A DNA stretch of 64,000 nucleotides, taken from the NCBI RefSeq assembly GCF_050908995.1, contig NC_135126.1:8804001-8868000 (forward strand), read 5' to 3'. Shown piece after piece: positions 36,697 through 48,097 of this stretch. The notes under the pieces were generated by a model. It saw only the letters and a list, made by a program, of their open reading frames with translations, made no database searches and was not told the origin of the DNA. Within the stretch, counting starts at the first letter, position 1. Each line of letters begins with the position of its first letter. The position numbers and the translations under genes were made by a program. The stretch comes from Andrena cerasifolii. Lineage: Eukaryota; Arthropoda; Insecta; Hymenoptera; Andrenidae.

Positions 36697-39631
36697 ATGA
36701 AGTAAATATGAATGTTCATTTAACGAGAATTCTTTAGTTTCCTGAATGAGAAACTTTACGAGCCGTTTATGTTTACAGGATCACCGTTGACGGCTTACTG
36801 GTATATTTCCCGTACGATTACATTTATCCGGAGCAATATGCGTACATGTTGGAGCTCAAGCGGAGCTTGGATGCAAAAGTATTTATTCAATGTATTTCCG
36901 GAGTCTATGCCGCCCGTGCATTCGCGACACGAACGTTTAAATTCGTTTATAAATTCTAGGGGCACTGTTTATTGGAAATGCCCTCAGGCACTGGCAAAAC
37001 AATAACCCTGTTATCGTTAATTGTAGCGTACATGCTGGAAAATCCATTGGATATTACGAAATTAATTTATTGTTCCCGAACGGTACCGGAGATAGAAAAA
37101 GTTATAGAGGAGCTGAAGAAGCTTATTGATTATTACGAGAAAGAGACTGAGAGTAAACCTAAGATCGTTGGCTTAGTGCTCAGTTCCAGGAAGAATATGT
37201 GTATTCATCCCGAGGTAATTTATGGGAATGTCGTCTGTCTAGACACATCCATATACATAAGTTGCCAATAATATTTCTGAAACAGGTGAGCAGAGAACGA
37301 GAAGGCAAAATCGTTGATGGACGTTGTCATTCTCTCACAGCTTCTTATGTTCGTGAGAGACACAATTACGATGAGGCTACACCAATCTGTAATTTTTACG
37401 AAGGCTTCGACATGGAGGGGAAGGAACAAGTTGTGCCATCAGGCATATACTCTATCGATGATTTAAAGGAATATGGAAGGGACCGGAATTGGTGTCCATA
37501 CTTTCTTGCAAGGTTTACAGTAAGTATTTGGAAATACGCTGGCATCTTCTTATCCTAACCGAAGGACTAACTTTAATATACGATTTCAGATACTGCATGC
37601 CCAGATTGTGGTGTACAGTTATCATTATTTGTTAGACCCTAAAATTGCTGAAACTGTGTCGAAAGAGTTGAGTAAATCTTCGGTTGTGGTTTTTGACGAA
37701 GCTCATAATATAGATAACGTGTGCATTGATTCGATGAGTGTAAAGATAAATAGAAGAACTTTGGAAAAAAGTTGTGATAATATACAGCTTCTCGAAAAAA
37801 CAGTGGCAGAGATGAAGGAAGATGATGTAAATAAATTGAGAGAAGAGTACGATAGATTGGTGGAAGGATTGAAAGATGCACAGGTTGCGAGAGAAACTGA
37901 TATCATTTTAGCAAATCCTATTTTACCAACCGAAGTTCTACACGAGGTGGTCCCTGGTAATATAAGAAATGCGGAACACTTTGTTAGCTTCTTAAAACGT
38001 TTTGTAGAATACCTGAAGACACGTTTGCGTGTGCAACATGTCATACAAGAATCTCCCGCCGCATTCCTGAGAGATGTTCAATCGAAAGTGTCGATAGAAC
38101 GCAAACCATTAAGGTTCTGCGCTGAACGATTGGCCTCGCTTTTACGCACTATGGAGATAACTGATTTCACCGATTTTTCACCAATAATTTTGGTGACGCA
38201 CCTTGCTACGTTAGTTTCCACGTACACCCGAGGATTCACCGTCATAGTAGAACCATTCGATGATAAAACGCCCACTGTTTTAAATCCAGTTCTCCAATTC
38301 AGTTGCTTAGATTCATCAATTGCGATGAAGCCTATATTTGATAGGTTCCAGTCAGTAGTGATCACTTCAGGGACATTGTCTCCATTGGATATGTACCCCA
38401 AAATTCTCAACTTCCATCCAGTCGTGATGTCGTCCTTTACTATGACACTGGCTAGACCGTGCCTTTTGCCTATGGTGAGTTCAGTATCAATTCTTTTAGG
38501 ACGAAGGTACTATAATTCTCAAAATACTAAATTTGGTTTAATATTAGATCGTATCGAAAGGTAACGATCAAGTTGCAATTTCATCAAAATATGAAACGCG
38601 GGAAGACGTTGCTGTTATAAGGAATTACGGTCAACTACTAGTTGAATTCGCATCTACCGTTCCCGATGGCTTAGTTTGCTTTTTTACCTCGTATTTGTAC
38701 ATGGAGTCTGTCGTTGCTGCATGGTTCGTATTCATTCAACTGTACCAGTAAAATCATAAATCTCCATGCTTCGTTATTTCATAGGTATGACCAGGGCGTT
38801 GTAGATCAACTTCAGAGGCACAAGCTACTCTTTATCGAGACTCAGGATTCTGCAGAAACGAGTCTGGCTCTTATAAATTATATAAAGGCTTGCGAAAACG
38901 GAAGAGGCGCAGTTCTTCTTTCTGTAGCGCGTGGAAAAGTATCGGAAGGAGTCGACTTCGATCACCACCTGGGAAGAGCGGTTTTAATGTTTGGGATTCC
39001 TTACGTGTACACGCAGTCGCGTATTTTGAAAGCGCGTCTAGAATATCTTCGCGATCAATTTCAAGTAAGTCGTTACGCTGTATTATAACTTGAGTTCTGA
39101 AATATCTGAAGTTACGCTGCCCGAACTATCCCTCGTATTCTTATTAGATTCGGGAAAATGATTTTTTAACTTTCGATGCAATGAGACACGCGGCACAATG
39201 TGTTGGACGAGCGATTAGAGGGAAAACTGATTATGGTATAATGGTGTTTGCAGATAAGGTAATGACAATTATTATAAACAATATCGATTTCTTGATTCAG
39301 TCTAATGTTAATGACAATTGCTTCTTAGCGATTTTCAAGAATAGATAAAAGAAGTAAGTTACCAAAGTGGATACAAGAACATTTGATCGACAGTTTGTGT
39401 AACTTGTCGACTGAAGAAGCCGTACAGGTAAGAGGTTCGAGTTAAATGCAATAATAGTTTAAAAAAGGGGGATAACAAACTTAGTATGATTTTCAGATAA
39501 GTAAACGATGGTTGCGACAAATGGCTCAACCATTCACTCGTGAAAATCAATTAGGGTTGTCATTGTTAACGCGAGAGCAGCTTGAAAAAGACGAATATGG
39601 TAAAATCGAACAAACGGCGCAACAAAATTGA
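36697..39631 (+). CDS. Xpd: TFIIH helicase XPD (ERCC2)
   Basis: 5'-3' DNA helicase of TFIIH, acting in nucleotide-excision repair and transcription. Exons 36697-36701, 36779-36878, 36960-37214, 37286-37519, 37590-38474, 38548-38723, 38785-39064, 39148-39258, 39329-39427 and 39497-39631 total 2280 nt and 759 aa; human XPD has 760. Walker A PSGTGKT places Lys at residue 48. The four iron-sulfur cysteines fall at C116, C134, C155 and C190, and the DEAH box at 234-237, matching human numbering. Helicase domain 2 includes VARGKVSEGVDFDHHLGRAV and QCVGRAIRGKTDYG. Exon 1 carries only five coding nt (ATG AA); the acceptor at 36778 completes the Lys codon and gives the expected MKITVDGLLVYFPYDYIYPE start. 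A poly(A) signal AATAAA is at 39829. No damaging changes seen. Confidence 0.98.
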
Positions 39632-39828
39632 ATACGTAGTATTAAATTTGAGAGATAGTATATCAAATCTTTTGTGCCATCTTTCGACAAGTATGGTGAT
39701 GTGTAAAACGTGTAAACATACCATATTTTGTATTTTACGTAATATCTGTAACATAGTAAACATAAAATGTAATGATTTTTGTATAAGAATTGTAACAAGA
39801 AATATTTTTGACAACAATATAAAACTTT

Positions 39829-39834
39829 AATAAA
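39829..39834 (+). terminator. Candidate polyadenylation signal of XPD
   Basis: AATAAA about 200 nt downstream of the XPD stop codon and about 185 nt before the convergent TBCE stop codon at 40018. Only roughly 390 bp separate the two stop codons. Confidence 0.5.
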
Positions 39835-40017
39835 TCAAGAGAGCTGATGTTTCTAAATATTTACCAATTGCCTGTAGGCGTTAACAAAACGTGGCAAAGT
39901 ATAAATAGGGTACGAAAAGTATACCTGTGCTATTAAAAAAGTTTAATAACAAAGTATGGTGGTGAAATTTCAACAGTGTACAAAATACAATTATATCTAT
40001 GAACAATCTCTTTTATA

Positions 40018-42109
40018 TCACCACCTTATAAGAACCTGATCTCCGTCTTGTATTGAATAATAGCTAAGTTCCTGAAGCGGCTTATCCAAAGGAATTTCAT
40101 CTTTTGAGAGCTGTAAAAAGTGGTATACAGTAGATTAATATTACTGTAGTAGCACAGCATGTATCACCGTACACTTACATTTTGCTGTATAAATGAGAGG
40201 ATTGGTATCTTTCCTCCTGTTCTGAAAAGTCGCTGTGCAATTCCAATGACTTTCTGAACTTCCATGTCTTTTAAAAGTTTTCTTTTAATCCCCCTAGGTT
40301 GGTTAGGATGATCTGGGCATACGAACTCGACTGTTATCACGTTGGAAATCATTTCCACTTTCGCTTTAGTCGATGGAATGTCGGAAATTCCATATTCTAG
40401 AAATGATTTCAAACAATACGTGAAGCTTCTCGTTTTATAAAAATTAATTTTTATGATCGCAACATTTACTATCTTTACATACTTGCAACTAATGCTGGAT
40501 ACCGAGGGTGTTCAATTACAAACTCGTTTCTTTTCCCAGGATCCTTCTCAGTTTCAGTCCATTTTGGTAAATACAGTTTCAAATAATCGTATTCCGCGCC
40601 CCGTCTTTCGTCGTGCATGATTTCAGTGCCATTTAAAAATCGTAATTTTGAGATTCTTGCTATTATTAATTGCCGCGCGGTCTCTAAATTTTCGTCTTTC
40701 AAAACCGGATTTTCCCTAAATTTCAAATCCTCTAAATTATTAAGCTTTTCTAATTCCGATACGGATTGCCACTATAAATTTTTAAAAAATTATTAGTTTC
40801 TATTGAAACCACGTACTTATCTATACGATACAAAAATCAGCTTTACCTCCGATATATGATTTTGCGACAGATGCAACTGTCGCAAAGCAGAAAACGCCGG
40901 AGTCTTTGCTGTTGGTTCAACAGATGGAAAGCTTACTTTGTTTATTTTATTTAAATTTAAATTCAGATATTCTAAGCTGCAAAATGAAACTTTTCAATAT
41001 AAGTTCGTCCTTGAAATTAACTTTGCGTATCTTAGTACATTGACAAATTTCATTGATAGGTAATAACAGCATGTAGTTAAAGCAATGGTGACTTGCCATG
41101 GAAGTGAACCCAATTTAAGAACTTCATCCCAACTGGATATCAAGTTTCCTTCGAGCATTAATTTGCGTATCTTCATTAAATTGTCACTTTCTAGTGGTTT
41201 TTGTATATCGCTGACAGTGTTAAAAGAAACCGACAGTTCTTGAAGAGATGGAAACATACGCATACAACGTGCGATACTACACCAATTGTATTTCATTCTT
41301 GCCATGGTTAAATGTTTAACTGTTAAAAATGTGTTACTTAATGCTTCCATATTTTCTTCGGTCGGTAAATAATTTTCGCTAAATTGAAATGAAAAAAGGA
41401 GACATATAATAATGACAAAAGCAATTATCCATTCTCGGTAAAGTTTAACTAATTTACCTGACATTGAGGCGAACAAGAGAGTGAAGCTGACAACAGATAT
41501 CTGCTACGATCTGCCAGCTATTTATTAAGTTTCTAGATATATCTAATTCCTCCAAGTTTGAGCACAAGACTTCCAATTCACCAGGATCTCCAGCGTGACT
41601 AACGCATTGCTCTCTTAACCATATTATCTTTAACTGATCGAATTTGCTTTGTTTCCTATTTACTTTGGAGAAACCAACGACTTCCAGAAAAGGAGCATTA
41701 ATCTCCTTTTGCAAGCTCATCAATGTATCTCTATCAATGCCCGCTAATTCATCGTTGATGAGACCATAGCGAATCTTAATAGCTTGGGAGCACGAGATTC
41801 CAAACTTTGCTTTACCCGGGCGTATGAAGGAACCAGACGTAGGATGCCTGTAGCAAGGTACAACAAAACATCGCTTTATTTAATTATACACTGCGCAATA
41901 CGGTAGTATACTTTCATATGCAGTTACCTTGCTTTAAAATACTTGTCTCCATTGTAGGTGCCGTTATGCTTCCCGCGAGTCGGGTCATCCCAATCTATAC
42001 CGAGCCACTGTCCTTTGGTATCACCAACAGGGCCAACATACTCCAACGTACCTTGGTCTCCATCGCACTCAATTCTGCTGCCAATTTCATATTTTTTATC
42101 TTCTACCAT
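40018..42109 (-). CDS. TBCE: Tubulin-folding cofactor E
   Basis: Chaperone that assembles alpha/beta-tubulin heterodimers together with cofactors B, C and D. Exons 41928-42109, 41458-41847, 41097-41378, 40847-40976, 40483-40771, 40179-40396 and 40018-40110 sum to 1584 nt and 527 aa, the length of the human protein. An N-terminal CAP-Gly domain (GQWLGIDWD, GKHNG at 46-50) is followed by leucine-rich repeats (NLEELDISRNLI, LPCLEYLNLNLNKI) and a C-terminal ubiquitin-like domain ending YSIQDGDQVLIRW. The CAP-Gly GKHNG matches the usual GKHDG with Asn for Asp. The third intron appears to begin with GC (TG then GCAAGT at 41096): it restores LPC-LEYLNL, whereas reading through or using a GT donor breaks the frame. 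Tail-to-tail with XPD; same strand as glyoxalase I. Confidence 0.95.
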
Positions 42110-42560
42110 ACTAAAAGAGGACGATTTAAATGATGTCTGTAATGCAATTTATTTCTATCTTTTTTACTCAAAAAATATCCTAAAAATCATGTTATTAAGT
42201 ACGATGATACAATTTGTAATATAAATTCCTTTTCAGATAAATGATTAATTATTATGTATATATCATATTGCGGTCCGAAACCTAACCTCAATATCATAGA
42301 TGATCATTGAAATTTACGAGACAGACGAAATATTAATGTTGCGAACGGGTAATAGCTTTCACGAGGTGCTGCTGCAGGTAATATTCGTGACAAGAACGGG
42401 CGGCTATACAGACATGGCTTTGTCAAACTTAAGTCATATACGGCAATATGACATTTCTCTGTTGTATACTACTGAAATACCTAGGAGCTCTGTACTGCAA
42501 GACACTCCACTCATTACGTCCCACCTACACTTCCACGAGCGACATATAATGTGTGACGCG

Positions 42561-42582
42561 TATATATATATATATATATATG
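42561..42582. repeat. (TA)n microsatellite
   Basis: About 11 uninterrupted TA dinucleotides between TBCE and glyoxalase I, in AT-rich DNA. The surrounding region 42110-43048 holds the TBCE upstream region and the glyoxalase 3' UTR, with a TTTATT on the plus strand near 42794 that would serve as a minus-strand poly(A) signal. Confidence 0.85.
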
Positions 42583-43048
42583 TATAAAGAAATCGCATCA
42601 TGTATTTTTTAGCTTCATTGACGTGACTTCACGCGTAAATTATGACACTATACAGAATGATTGGAATGATACAGAATACGTCTGCGAGAGGAGTTGTAAA
42701 CACGTACTTATCTATATACGTGTACAACGCGATAACGCGTTCGAACATATTTTGCTGAACAAAAATGACGATTGAAAAATAAATACTTTGATTTTATTTA
42801 TCAAAGATTATATAGATGTTACAATATACATAAATTATATATATATAACACAATGTAATATAAGAATGTACAGGTGCCATAAAATAGAGTGTACATAAAT
42901 ATGAGTAATTACAATCTCCATACATATATACATGTACACAAGTGTATACATGTATATATAAATGATTTGGTTTTACCTGATTGATCAGTGTTTAATAAAG
43001 TTAATACATTCGAAGATAGTCAAAGAAATTGCTCCATGCAGAGATACA

Positions 43049-43769
43049 TTAACGATTTAATACTACATTCGCAGTGCCGGTCGGGCTTAGAATTTCAATC
43101 CAATAACCATCCGGATCTTTAATAAAGGCAATTCCTTTCATCTTACCATCGTTGGGCTTCTTCACAAACTCTACATCAAACTGTTCGAACCTTTCGCAAG
43201 CTTTATCAACATCGGGGACCGCGAGTCCGATGTGACCTGTACATCGAGAAACAAACATTGTCCTGTTATTCTTTGTACTGTATTTAAATTGTATTTAAAC
43301 TATAAGCTACATAAAGTATATTACCAAATCCTCTAGGATCGGAGTTTCCATTATGGTACTTAGCATCTGGATCAGTTTCTGTCCCCCAATTACTGAAAGA
43401 GAATAAGAACAGCATCAGATTTAAACATTAAATACGATACGAAGAATTTCTGTTGCACGATTCCTGAACATACTGCGTAAGTTCTATAGTGGCTTTACGG
43501 CTCATCGTCCACTCGATACTTTCTCTTCTATCAGTGGGTATATCCTTCGGATTTTCGTATCCCATAAAGTACAAGGAGAACTTCATCTCGGGGAAATCAA
43601 GTTTCTGTAATAACTGCATACCAAGCACTTCGGTATAAAATGGTAAAGACTTCCTTGGGTCCTTAATACGATACATCGTTTGCTGCATAATGTATCCACT
43701 TGTCGCGGCATCTGCTTCTTTGCATAGCTCGCGTGCTTCGCTATTCGTCAATCCTGTTGGTTCACCCAT
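43049..43769 (-). CDS. Glo1: Lactoylglutathione lyase (glyoxalase I)
   Basis: Isomerises the methylglyoxal-glutathione hemithioacetal to S-lactoylglutathione in the cytosol. Coding exons 43474-43769, 43325-43392 and 43049-43236 sum to 552 nt and 183 aa, one short of human. Two VOC-fold halves are present. The metal ligands can be placed at Q30 (IMQQTMYR), E96 (IELTHNWGTE), H123 (FGHIGLAVPD) and E169 (DGYWIEILSP), all offset by three from the human mature numbering. The ATG directly follows an acceptor (CTTGTCAG), so an upstream noncoding exon is expected; a segment ending GAAAG then GTAAGA at about 44159 fits that role. Read past its donor, exon 1 would run on to a shadow stop; splicing at CA/GTATGT restores THNWGTE. 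Confidence 0.97.
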
Positions 43770-44440
43770 CTGACAAGCACCAACAAATATTAATCGTATA
43801 CTCTAAGCTAATATTTATAAAACATTCCAAGATAGTTACATCGCACGCTACTGATTAAACCATGCAACAAAGATGTTACATGGTCGAAGGACATTATTTT
43901 CTGAAGTACTTTTACAGAGTGCAGATATGTTATTAACAGTGATTAGACTTAAACGAAGTTAGATTCAAAACGAAGAGATACATCGTTGGAGGAACGAAGA
44001 TTTTGTACATTTGTGTCGTATGTTGTACCAGAATTGTGTAGGTTAGATAAGAAGGGTGGTAATTTTGTCATCATACCATTATCTCGCAGACAATGACATA
44101 AAAGTGTTAATTACCTATTGGCAGATGATAATAGAGAGGCGAGCTTTCGATTCTTACCTTTCAAAAGTTATAAAAAATAACGCTCAAGACTGACCACAGG
44201 CTTACACGCGGAGCGGAAGTGGGAGCAAGTGGAGAGTGGTCGCGCGACTACTCCTATCTACGCAAAAAGTGGAATATCTTTTTCGCGCTTGTAAATGTAG
44301 CGATACTAGCGATGGTGTAGTTGTGTTGGAGTGTTGTCTGCTTTACCTTGATTCGCCTTATCTGTCAAACTAAGAACAAATTGACCACACAACTATCTAG
44401 TTATTATTACCAGAGACAGTTTAATTTGACGATTAATAGA
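43770..44440. promoter_or_regulatory. Head-to-head region between glyoxalase I and BROX
   Basis: The two start codons diverge across 671 bp. The probable glyoxalase I leader exon lies at about 44160-44230 on the minus strand. A GC-richer patch at 44200-44320 is the likely shared promoter; no TATA box is obvious. Transcription start sites cannot be set from the sequence. Confidence 0.4.
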
Positions 44441-46287
44441 ATGGCCCACTGGTTTCACCGTAATGTGCTTAAAGCAACGACAAATCAAAAATTCGAATGG
44501 AAAATACCTAATCACACAGATGCCACAAGGAAACTATGCAGGTTAGGCGTTTAGTAATATAGTTAATTAAACGCATTTAACTCTATGTATGTTCAATGCA
44601 CGTTTGAATTATCATTTTCTTAATAATAACTTTGCCGGCGATGATAAGAATATACAGCATCGATGATCGTTATATCGCTCATGAATTTTTAATTGCTAGA
44701 TTTCACAGCACGTTTAATTATCGATACTTTCACTTCTCAGCGACCTAAGATTATCAAGGTATCGTCTTTTGGAACTGATCAAGAATCCAAACAATTCAAG
44801 CGACACCATAGAACCAGCCTTTCAAAGCTATTTGAGCCTGTTGTATGGATTTATATGGGAAATATGTTCTTCGGCGGAAGAAAATCAACACGTTGGCAGG
44901 CCCAATCCTAGCAAACTTAGAAATGTTATTGTATACAAGTGGACGCATACATTATTGGGAACAAACACTTAGTAATACATTACTCTTATCTACTAGTTTA
45001 TAAACGATTTTAAATATTTAACGTAATCTAAAGTACATGCCGTTGTTTCTTAAAGTTCAAGTGCTGATTCTGTTTACGAGGCTGCTAATATGAGCGTGAA
45101 TATGGGTCTCTGGTTCATGAAACATGCTGCGATGATTGCTGCTAAAGATGAGTAAGTATAAAAGTAGACTACAAAGAGGCTGAATGTAGGAATTGTTATT
45201 ACGAGAAGTAAGACCTAGTATCTCTATAATTTAGTATAAACATGAAGGAAGCGAAAGATGTACACACCATGCTGAGAAGGGCTGCGGGGATCTTTACTTT
45301 TGTACAGACAGAATTTTTGCCACAATTGGCGAACCCACCGCCATTGGGAAGCGATCTAGATCCACGCATAATAAATGCTTATCTTAATCAATGTACAGCA
45401 GAGGCACAAGAAGGTTGCGTGACATAAGAAATTACTATAATATGCAATTCTGACGAATATATCTTATCATTCATATTATATTACAGTGACAGTAGCGAGA
45501 GCTGTGGAATTGAAGCATAACGCTAGCTTAATATCAGCTTTGGCTAATGAAACAAGTAAATTATTTCTGGACGCTGCTAACACTCTGCGCCCTTTTAAGC
45601 CAGAGATATCAGCTCAGTGGACCAAATACTTAGGACTGAAAGCAGCATTTTACCAATCCTACGTAAGCGAGCTATTGCAAGCTTCTCAGGAATTAAAGTC
45701 AAATTATTGAACAGGAAATCATTCTTCCTAGGCCTATAATTATTATGGCGAGAATTTATTAGCTATGGACAAGTGTGGAGAAGCGATTAAAGCTTTACAG
45801 GAAAGCGATGCATGTATGAAGAAAGCTAAAGTATTGTGCCACGAGTATGGCAAAACACACGGACCAGCGCCAAGAGTGAAGCCAGATGAACATGCTGTAT
45901 TTAAACGGCTGGCACCCATAGTGAAGCTTACTCTCGATAAGTGTAATCGAGAGAATGGTTTGATGTAAGTATTATATACGCGTGGATTACGAGAAACAAA
46001 TGAATGTAAATGTTTAATCTAAGTAATTTTCATTGAATAGTTATCATCACACAGTACCGGGAGAGGTTCCAGCACTGGATACAAAAGCTACTTTCGGTTT
46101 AGTGAGCCCCGTCGATTTTCATATGGAGCCTCATAATCCTATGTGGACTTTAGATGCATATAAAACATTGTCTGGCTTAACTCCCGCGAAAATAGACAAA
46201 GAACAAACTTTGCCGCCTGTTAAAGAAGATGCTGTGCATCATAGCTCTAAGGATCCAAAAAATGAAAGTGGCTGCGTATTACAGTAA
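44441..46287 (+). CDS. Brox: BRO1 domain-containing protein BROX
   Basis: Single-BRO1-domain relative of ALIX that binds ESCRT-III CHMP4 and acts at the nuclear envelope. Exons 44441-44541, 44741-44971, 45056-45151, 45235-45413, 45487-45662, 45732-45964 and 46041-46287 sum to 1263 nt and 420 aa. The protein starts MAHWFHRNVLKATTNQKFEW and includes AEAQEVTVARAVELKH, the YYGENLLAMDKCGEAI segment and a C-terminal CVLQ. The terminal CaaX box is the known farnesylation signal that separates BROX from ALIX and HD-PTP, which have longer C-termini. Two junctions were decided by frame (44971/45056, coding Y-S-S; 45662/45732, coding Y-A-Y). An AATAAA at 46309-46314 begins only 22 nt after the stop codon. 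Confidence 0.95.
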
Positions 46288-46308
46288 GCCGCTTGGTACA
46301 CGACCCGC

Positions 46309-46314
46309 AATAAA
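46309..46314 (+). terminator. Candidate polyadenylation signal very close to the BROX stop
   Basis: AATAAA starts 22 nt after the TAA of BROX. If used, the 3' UTR would be about 40 nt. No equally clear signal is seen in the next few hundred bases. Confidence 0.35.
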
Positions 46315-46704
46315 TGAAATTTACTGCTTTTATTATCACGGCGATATCTCATGCTGCTTTAAGCTTCTACACTAATTTGTTTCGAAGAAACGATAGGTAC
46401 GCATAATCAAATGAAAGCTGACAATTTAGTATCTTCATTTATACATTCGATAATAGCCAGTAGCTGTCTCGCTTTGAATTGAAAACTACCGCACGAGTTA
46501 CACCTGCGCTGGAACAAATTTTTACACAAAGGCAGAAATCATTTTTTAATACGGAAAAGGGTATGTATTAAATTTGTAGATGTCTAATATACGTCTCTTC
46601 AATTCCTAATAGTGTATATATCTTTTACGTTTGTGCAATATAGGAGATATGCAAATATCGTGCATATAACATGATTTTTATGCTTTGCGTTTTATATGTA
46701 ACTA

Positions 46705-46930
46705 GCTTTACTACACGGCTTCGCCCGAAATTTAGATTCTGATTTTATAAAAAAAATGGTTTTTTAGTTTTTTTTTTGGGGGGGGGGGGAATAGTCACAT
46801 TCATCTGGATTGGTCAGCAATAATGAGCTGAGGCACATTCCGTGATTCCATAATTTATCGTTCGAAAGTTTTTAGGCGACAGACAAACACGCAAACATAG
46901 AAGCTTTCTGCTTTATATATTAAGATGTAC
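46705..46930 (+). repeat. SINE/retroelement-tail-like dispersed repeat, copy 2
   Basis: Fuller copy of the element at 26.5 kb, beginning around CTTTACTACACGGCTTCGCCC and ending GACAAACACGCAAACATAG then TTTATATATTAAGAT. It contains a T-run followed by 11 or 12 Gs at about 46778-46789. CGGCTTCGCCC followed by a GACAAACA tail resembles 3' ends of insect RTE-type elements and derived SINEs; family assignment is unproven. The rest of 46315-47600 is AT-rich with no gene I can support. Confidence 0.6.
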
Positions 46931-47630
46931 GAAGCGTTGCCGTAATCATTGTATTATATTTTGCTAAATTTAAGAAGTATTATTAATGACGAGTCCTTCA
47001 TCGTCATTTATTTTACAAGCATTTTATTTTAAAAGCTAGTCAATGTCTAAAAGAGAATTATCTTAAATTTAGTACATCTGCATAGAAACTTATACATGTG
47101 CATATGATAACGAAACGCGACTGTTTTTTCTACGACGAATTTTGTATGACGTATATTTTTCAAAAAGTGTGACTTTGAAATTGCGTTTTATATTTCTCGA
47201 GGCTATAAAAAAATACGAAAATATTGTACCTAATAAGTTTCTTTCTAATTTATATATATATATTAGATACAATATTTACGAAGATACGACCAATACGTGT
47301 GATTGTATATAGGTATGCACTTTAAAACGTAAGGTAGATATTATGTATTTATTTTTAAAACATCGAAAGCCGAAATTCACAAATAAAAAAATACATAACA
47401 ATTGCCGATAACGCGTCGTAGTATTTGTTCAATCCTCCCTTCCATAAAAGTAAGCTAAGCGAGCTGTAACGCGTAAAAAAGGATTTTATTACTAACCCCC
47501 ATAATTTCTTAGCAAGTCATTTCTAACATATCTTGAAAGCAGAGATCTGAAATGTTTCAAATAAAAAGAGGAAACAGTATTCATCGAATGACGTTTCAAT
47601 CAAAGGTAAAATATCTTTCCCTCGCTTCTC

Positions 47631-47690
47631 TATCTAGATAACCGTTTTATCTAGATAACACTCAACTGGTATCAGTATTAACTTCAGTCA
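47631..47690 (+). promoter_or_regulatory. Candidate promoter of hydroxymethylbilane synthase with paired GATA palindromes
   Basis: The palindrome TATCTAGATA occurs at 47631-47640 and again at 47649-47658, each holding two inverted GATA cores. About 26 nt downstream is TCAGTCAGTCGG (47684-47695), a good initiator match. The site is about 410 nt upstream of the start codon, so the leader would be long or spliced. Binding by a GATA factor is an inference from the motif. Confidence 0.4.
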
Positions 47691-48097
47691 GTCGGCTACA
47701 GTCCGTTCGTACAGTTTGATCTTCCGGGCCGCAGAATGGCTAGCACAACGATGTAGTAATACTCATCGTATCCTTTACTGCCACCCAATTTCACGTTCTG
47801 CTGCAGTGTCAGTAACTGTGAAATAATCTTCTAATTGCAATTTAATTATTACGCTATTCCAGTAGTCTGTCCCTCGCCAAAGGTGCATTAAAGTTACCGT
47901 GTGTACGTGCTAGAGGTTACTGTGCAAGTGTAGTGAAAGTTGCTCCTAGTCGTTGACCTAATTCAGTTCCTTGCGTCCTTTTGGACATGACGTACACTCA
48001 AAACATTCCAAAATAGGACCCGCCAATTATATAATAATTACCTCCGAGAATCCCATATTGCAACCCTGTACGCGAAGGAGCAGCGATTTAAATTGCC

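Noticed and set aside
43428..43480. GC donor (AC then GCAGTA) in glyoxalase I
   Set aside because: A normal GT donor two bases downstream (CA then GTATGT) gives the conserved THNWGTE junction.
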